Source of the DNA: Candidatus Ventricola intestinavium
GTDB lineage: Bacteria; Bacillota; Clostridia; Christensenellales; Aristaeellaceae
DNA length: 9,471 bases
Direction of reading: 5' to 3'
Assembly (NCBI GenBank): GCA_018715105.1
Contig: DVMG01000161.1
Location: 1 to 9,471, forward strand
How positions within the stretch are numbered: the first letter of the stretch is position 1; each line of letters opens with the position of its first letter. Of this stretch, positions 6,987 to 9,471 are shown one piece after another. Below the pieces are notes generated by a model that searched no databases, had not been told where the DNA came from, and worked only from the letters and a program-made list of their open reading frames with translations. The position numbers were made by a program, and so were the translations under genes.

Positions 6987-7865
6987 ATGACCGGTAGCAT
7001 CCTGCGGGGGATTGGAAGCTTTTACACGGTGCTCTGCGAAGAAGACGGGCAGGAATATACCCTGCGCGCACAAAAAAAACTGCGCCATCAGAAGCTCACC
7101 CCCATGGTGGGCGACCGTGTGCGCTTTACACCAGGGAAAGGGGAAGAAGAGGGATGGCTGGAGGAGATTCTTCCCCGCAAGAGCATGCTGATACGGCCCA
7201 GCGTCGCCAATGTGGAGATGCTCATGCTTGTGGTGGCCGGCGTGCCTCAGCCGGATATGATGCTTGTGGATAAGCTGATTGTGCGCGCGGAGCGCGGCGG
7301 CATGCAGCCGGTGATCTGCGTCAATAAAATTGATCTGGGAAGCGATCTCGCCCAAACCCTTGCCCAGGAATATGCGGGCACCCGGCTGCGCATATTCAGC
7401 GTCAGCGCGCGGACGGGAGAGGGCATCCCCGAACTGCGGGAAGCCATGCGGGGGCATGTCACCTGCCTGGCGGGCCAGTCTGCGGTGGGAAAAAGCTCGC
7501 TGCTCAACGCGCTGTTCGGCCTGAATCTTGAGACGGGAGGACTCAGCCGGAAGACTGAGCGGGGACGGCATACGACGCGGCGGGCGGAAATGATGGTGCT
7601 TGACGGCATGCTGGTGCTGGACACCCCGGGCTTCAGCCTGCTGGAGATGGAATCCGGCATCGAGCCGCAGGAGTTTGCCGCGCTTTATCCGGAATACGAC
7701 GCGCTGGCGGGGAAGTGCCGCTTCCAGCCCTGCCTGCACGACAGGGAGCCGGGATGCGCGGTGCGTGCCGCCGTGGAAGGCGGCTCACTCAGCGCCGCAC
7801 GATGGAACCGCTATCGCGAACTGCTGGGTGAGGTACGGACGAATTGGAAAGGGCGTTACGGATGA
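6987..7865 (+). CDS. rsgA: Ribosome small-subunit biogenesis GTPase RsgA
   Basis: Circularly permuted GTPase that helps late maturation of the 30S ribosomal subunit. The 292-residue protein has an N-terminal OB fold (about 1-65) and GTPase motifs in permuted order: NKID (G4) at 113-116, SA (G5) at 140-141, GQSAVGKSS (G1) at 163-171, GRHTTR (G2 region) at 193-198 and DTPG (G3) at 212-215. The C-terminal zinc site is seen as Cys244, Cys249, His251 and Cys257. Length and N-terminus (MTGSILRGIGSFYTVL) are normal. The ATG at 6987 has only GGGGG (6976-6980) as a nearby ribosome site. A stronger AGAGGAAGG (6954-6962) sits 24 nt upstream, better placed for a tiny ORF at 6974. In B. subtilis the orthologue (CpgA/YloQ) is phosphorylated by PrkC, encoded just upstream here. 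The stop overlaps the rpe start as ATGA. Confidence 0.96.
   Translation: MTGSILRGIGSFYTVLCEEDGQEYTLRAQKKLRHQKLTPMVGDRVRFTPGKGEEEGWLEEILPRKSMLIRPSVANVEMLMLVVAGVPQPDMMLVDKLIVRAERGGMQPVICVNKIDLGSDLAQTLAQEYAGTRLRIFSVSARTGEGIPELREAMRGHVTCLAGQSAVGKSSLLNALFGLNLETGGLSRKTERGRHTTRRAEMMVLDGMLVLDTPGFSLLEMESGIEPQEFAALYPEYDALAGKCRFQPCLHDREPGCAVRAAVEGGSLSAARWNRYRELLGEVRTNWKGRYG
7846..7853 (+). promoter_or_regulatory. Ribosome binding site for rpe
   Basis: GGAAAGGG at the end of rsgA, 8 nt before the ATG at 7862. It decides for ATG 7862 over an in-frame TTG at 7844, which would add six residues and place the start on top of this site. Confidence 0.7.
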
Positions 7866-8542
7866 TTGAAATCTCTCCTTCCGTGCTGGGCGCGGATCTG
7901 ATGCGGCTGGGCGACGAAATCCGGCGCGTGGAAGCGCTGGGCCTGCACTGGCTGCATCTTGATCACATGGATGGACACTTTGTGCCCAACATCAGCTTTG
8001 GACCGGATTTTGTGCGGGCCATGCGCGCACAGACGGCACTTTTTCTCGACGTGCATCTGATGCTCAGCCAGCCGCTGCGTTATATCAGCGCTTATGCCGC
8101 CGCGGGGGCGGATCTGATCACGGTGCATGTAGAGGCGGAAGATGATGCGGCTCAGACGCTGCAGGCGATTCATGCACAGGGGGTGCGTGCGGGCATCAGC
8201 CTGAAACCCGAGACGCCGCCGCAGGCGCTTGAATCGCTTTTGCCGCTGTGTGATCTGGTGCTTGTGATGACGGTGGAGCCGGGATTCGGCGGGCAGAGCC
8301 TGCGGGAAGACTGCCTGGCCAAGATTCCGGTGCTGCGCAGCATGATCGCCAGGGCAAATCGAGAAATCCTTCTGGAAGTTGACGGGGGCATCAAGCAGGA
8401 AAATGCGGGGCAGGTTGTGCAGGCCGGCGCAGATGTGCTGGTCATGGGCACGGGCCTGTTCCGCGCACGGGATCCTCAGGCCGTTGTGCGGGATGTGATG
8501 CACTGTGCACAGGGAACGGAGGGCGAGCCATGCACGCGCTGA
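7862..8542 (+). CDS. rpe: Ribulose-phosphate 3-epimerase
   Basis: Interconverts ribulose 5-phosphate and xylulose 5-phosphate in the pentose phosphate pathway. The 226-residue TIM barrel has the usual landmarks: PSVLGAD at 6-12, HLDHMDGHFVPN at 32-43, DVHLM at 63-67, VEPGFGGQ at 138-145 and EVDGG at 172-176. His32, Asp34, His65 and Asp174 match the metal and acid/base residues of the family. Two spots differ from the usual consensus: His35 sits where Val or Ile is normal (DVMDG), and the phosphate-binding strand reads MGTGLF at 195-200 where GSAIF/GSAVF is usual. The function is still the best call, though a related sugar-phosphate epimerase (such as an allulose 6-phosphate enzyme) cannot be excluded. 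The start is ATG 7862, overlapping the rsgA stop. The 3' end overlaps thiN by 13 nt. Confidence 0.9.
   Translation: MIEISPSVLGADLMRLGDEIRRVEALGLHWLHLDHMDGHFVPNISFGPDFVRAMRAQTALFLDVHLMLSQPLRYISAYAAAGADLITVHVEAEDDAAQTLQAIHAQGVRAGISLKPETPPQALESLLPLCDLVLVMTVEPGFGGQSLREDCLAKIPVLRSMIARANREILLEVDGGIKQENAGQVVQAGADVLVMGTGLFRARDPQAVVRDVMHCAQGTEGEPCTR
8518..8523 (+). promoter_or_regulatory. Ribosome binding site for thiN
   Basis: GGAGGG near the end of rpe, 6 nt before the ATG at 8530. It supports the 13-nt overlap of rpe and thiN. Confidence 0.8.
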
Positions 8543-9180
8543 TTGTGCTGGGGGGAGACGCGCCGGATGCACGGCTGCTTGAACGCTGCATGCGCAGTGC
8601 GGATCTGGTTCTTGCGGCAGACCGTGGGCTTGAGGCCTTCCACTTCGCGGGGTTGACGCCGGATATGCTGATTGGCGATATGGACAGCGTTGCGCCGGAG
8701 GTGCTCGCCCGCTATGAAGGCAAGCTGGCCGAACACAGGCTCAGCTGCATCAAGGACGATACAGACGGGGTGGACGCGCTGGATGTTGCGATTCGCCGGA
8801 AGGCGGACCGTGTGACCTTTCTGGGGGCATTGGGGGGAAGGCTGGATCATGCGCTGGCCAATTTGATGCTGCTGGTGCGCGCGCACCGCCGTGGCGTTTT
8901 CGCGCAGATTCTCGCGCAGGGCGTGCGGATTGTGCGCGTGGATGGATCCCTGGAATTGCGCGGCGCGAAAGGGGATACGGTTTCCCTCCTGCCGCTGGGA
9001 GAGGCGCGCGGCGTCAGCCTGAGGGGCTTTTTTTACCCGCTTGAAGACGCCACACTCACGACAGATTATCCGATCGGCGTGAGCAACGTGGTAACCCGGC
9101 AGGAGGCGAGTGTATGCGTGCGGGAGGGAGACCTCTTCCTGTTTCACTACTTTAAGGAAAAAGAGGAGATGGAAGGCTGA
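8530..9180 (+). CDS. thiN: Thiamine pyrophosphokinase
   Basis: Uses ATP to turn thiamine into thiamine pyrophosphate, the active cofactor. The 216-residue product matches the bacterial ThiN family: AADRGLEAF at 29-37, IGDMDS at 48-53, KDDTDGVDALDVA at 75-87, FLGALGGRLDHALANL at 97-112, and a C-terminal beta domain with the conserved PIGVSN at 181-186. Asp50 and Asp52, the DDTD acids (76-79) and Asp106 are the expected nucleotide, metal and thiamine ligands by family knowledge. The TD stretch reads TDGVDAL where TDTELAL is common, a mild change. The last residues (FKEKEEMEG) are a charged tail. I see no thiamine pyrophosphate riboswitch upstream, as expected for the last gene of a shared transcript. 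Thiamine pyrophosphate is also the cofactor of transketolase, which consumes the Rpe product, a loose metabolic link. Confidence 0.94.
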   Translation: MHALIVLGGDAPDARLLERCMRSADLVLAADRGLEAFHFAGLTPDMLIGDMDSVAPEVLARYEGKLAEHRLSCIKDDTDGVDALDVAIRRKADRVTFLGALGGRLDHALANLMLLVRAHRRGVFAQILAQGVRIVRVDGSLELRGAKGDTVSLLPLGEARGVSLRGFFYPLEDATLTTDYPIGVSNVVTRQEASVCVREGDLFLFHYFKEKEEMEG

Positions 9181-9188
9181 ACGCGCCG

Positions 9189-9206
9189 TGTGCCGGAGGC
9201 GCATTT
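9189..9206 (+). other. Weak hairpin just after thiN
   Basis: TGTGCC (9189-9194) can pair with GGCGCA (9198-9203), including one G-U pair, around a 3-nt loop, followed by only TTT. It is a marginal structure. The remaining bases to 9260 show no ORF with a ribosome site and no other clear signal. Confidence 0.2.
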
Positions 9207-9260
9207 GCAGCCCGGCGGAAAGGCGGAAAACGGGCCTTCGCAGCTCGATAGGAATGGACA

Positions 9261-9311
9261 AAAACGTCCGCTTTTGGGAAGCGCGGAAAAGCTTCAAAAA
9301 GCGGACGTTTT
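9261..9311. terminator. Long two-part hairpin, probable bidirectional terminator of the operon
   Basis: Bases 9261-9275 pair perfectly with 9297-9311 (15 bp). Inside, GAAGC (9278-9282) pairs with GCTTC (9291-9295) around an 8-nt loop, with a small asymmetric bulge (GG against A) between the stems. The outer end is A-rich on the left and T-rich on the right, so RNA from either strand would end in 4-5 U at the stem base. It lies 80 nt after thiN, the right place to end the operon. The + strand U run is short and part of the stem, followed by GACA, so efficiency on that strand is uncertain. Confidence 0.7.
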
Positions 9312-9332
9312 GACATGCCGGATCGATTGGAG

Positions 9333-9363
9333 AAAAAAAGAAGAGCGTCCATAAAAACGCTCT
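9333..9363 (-). terminator. Minus-strand intrinsic terminator-like hairpin, repeat copy 1
   Basis: AGAGCGT (9342-9348) pairs with ACGCTCT (9357-9363), 7 bp with an 8-nt loop. Read on the minus strand, the stem is followed by TC and then seven T (9339-9333), a standard intrinsic terminator shape. It faces the operon, as expected for a convergent transcript coming from beyond the window. Confidence 0.6.
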
Positions 9364-9448
9364 CGCTGGTGCCGATGTTCATAACCGACACTTGACCCAA
9401 TAAAAAACCGAGTGTCCCTACGAACACTCGGACTGGTGCAGTTGAGCA
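9335..9448. repeat. Two diverged tandem copies of a 67-nt repeat with hairpins
   Basis: Bases 9335-9381 and 9402-9448 align without gaps at an offset of 67. By hand count 32 of 47 positions are identical. Shared parts in order are the A run, the hairpin GAGYGTCC-TA-AACRCTC, and CTGGTGC a few bases later. The one difference inside the core stem (C-G at 9346/9359 against T-A at 9413/9426) changes both partners, so pairing is kept. The stretch 9331-9471 has 66 G/C in 141 bases by hand count, clearly lower than the operon. The family of the repeat is not known to me. Confidence 0.6.
9402..9431 (-). terminator. Minus-strand intrinsic terminator, repeat copy 2
   Basis: CCGAGTGT (9408-9415) pairs perfectly with ACACTCGG (9424-9431), 8 bp with an 8-nt loop. 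On the minus strand six T follow at once (9407-9402). This is a textbook intrinsic terminator for a minus-strand transcript. One minus-strand frame open from the window edge (peptide RKQVRIWIAQLHQSECS) stops at TAG 9420-9418 inside the loop. It could be the tail of a convergent gene, but 17 codons are too few to claim one. Confidence 0.65.
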
Positions 9449-9471
9449 ATCCAAATCCGAACCTGTTTTCT

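Noticed and set aside
9254..9313. Short + strand ORF (MDKNVRFWEARKSFKKRTF) as a possible SpoVM-like peptide
   Set aside because: It lies almost wholly within the long palindrome, lacks a spaced ribosome site, and does not resemble the SpoVM sequence.
9310..9315. TTGACA matching a -35 promoter element on the + strand
   Set aside because: No -10 element is found at a 16-18 nt spacing (the place is an A run), and the hexamer is formed by the end of the hairpin.
9152..9454. 100-codon minus-strand frame through the repeat region
   Set aside because: It crosses both terminator-like hairpins and the operon hairpin, then runs into thiN on the other strand; such structures are unlikely inside a gene.

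Overview
The window holds a conserved bacterial housekeeping operon, all on the + strand: def - fmt - rsmB - rlmN - stp - prkC - rsgA - rpe - thiN. This gene order (deformylase, formyltransferase, two rRNA methyltransferases, PP2C phosphatase, PASTA kinase, ribosome-assembly GTPase, pentose-phosphate epimerase, thiamine pyrophosphokinase) is the Bacillota arrangement known from Bacillus subtilis and many Clostridia. The DNA is GC-rich (about 60% by eye) with G/C-ending codons. The kinase has a Clostridia-like activation segment (GSVHYFSPEQA) and PASTA repeats. A GC-rich member of class Clostridia is the best guess; family or genus cannot be read from the sequence.

Layout. Bases 1-81 hold the unidentified tail of whatever lies upstream, plus the def ribosome binding site. 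Bases 82-9180 carry nine genes packed head to tail. Five junctions overlap (def/fmt 4 nt, rsmB/rlmN 4 nt, stp/prkC 16 nt, rsgA/rpe 4 nt, rpe/thiN 13 nt). The remaining gaps are only 6 nt (fmt/rsmB), 53 nt (rlmN/stp) and 81 nt (prkC/rsgA). I see no convincing internal promoter, so one transcript from upstream is likely. fmt, stp and prkC start with GTG.

Function. Def and Fmt run the N-formylmethionine cycle. RsmB and RlmN methylate 16S and 23S rRNA, and RsgA matures the 30S subunit. Stp and PrkC form a phosphatase/kinase pair that senses cell-wall fragments, and in B. subtilis the RsgA orthologue is a PrkC substrate. Rpe and ThiN are metabolic passengers. The operon ties ribosome production and translation start to cell-wall state.

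The last 291 bases (9181-9471) are non-coding as far as I can tell and are the only accessory-looking part. They contain a long two-part hairpin that probably ends the operon (9261-9311), followed by a more AT-rich stretch. That stretch holds two diverged copies of a 67-nt tandem repeat. Each copy has a short hairpin whose stem is kept by a compensatory base-pair change, and each is followed on the minus strand by a run of T. They look like minus-strand terminators or the start of a repeat array that runs off the window. Otherwise the window is ordinary, and I found no clear sign of a new multi-gene system.
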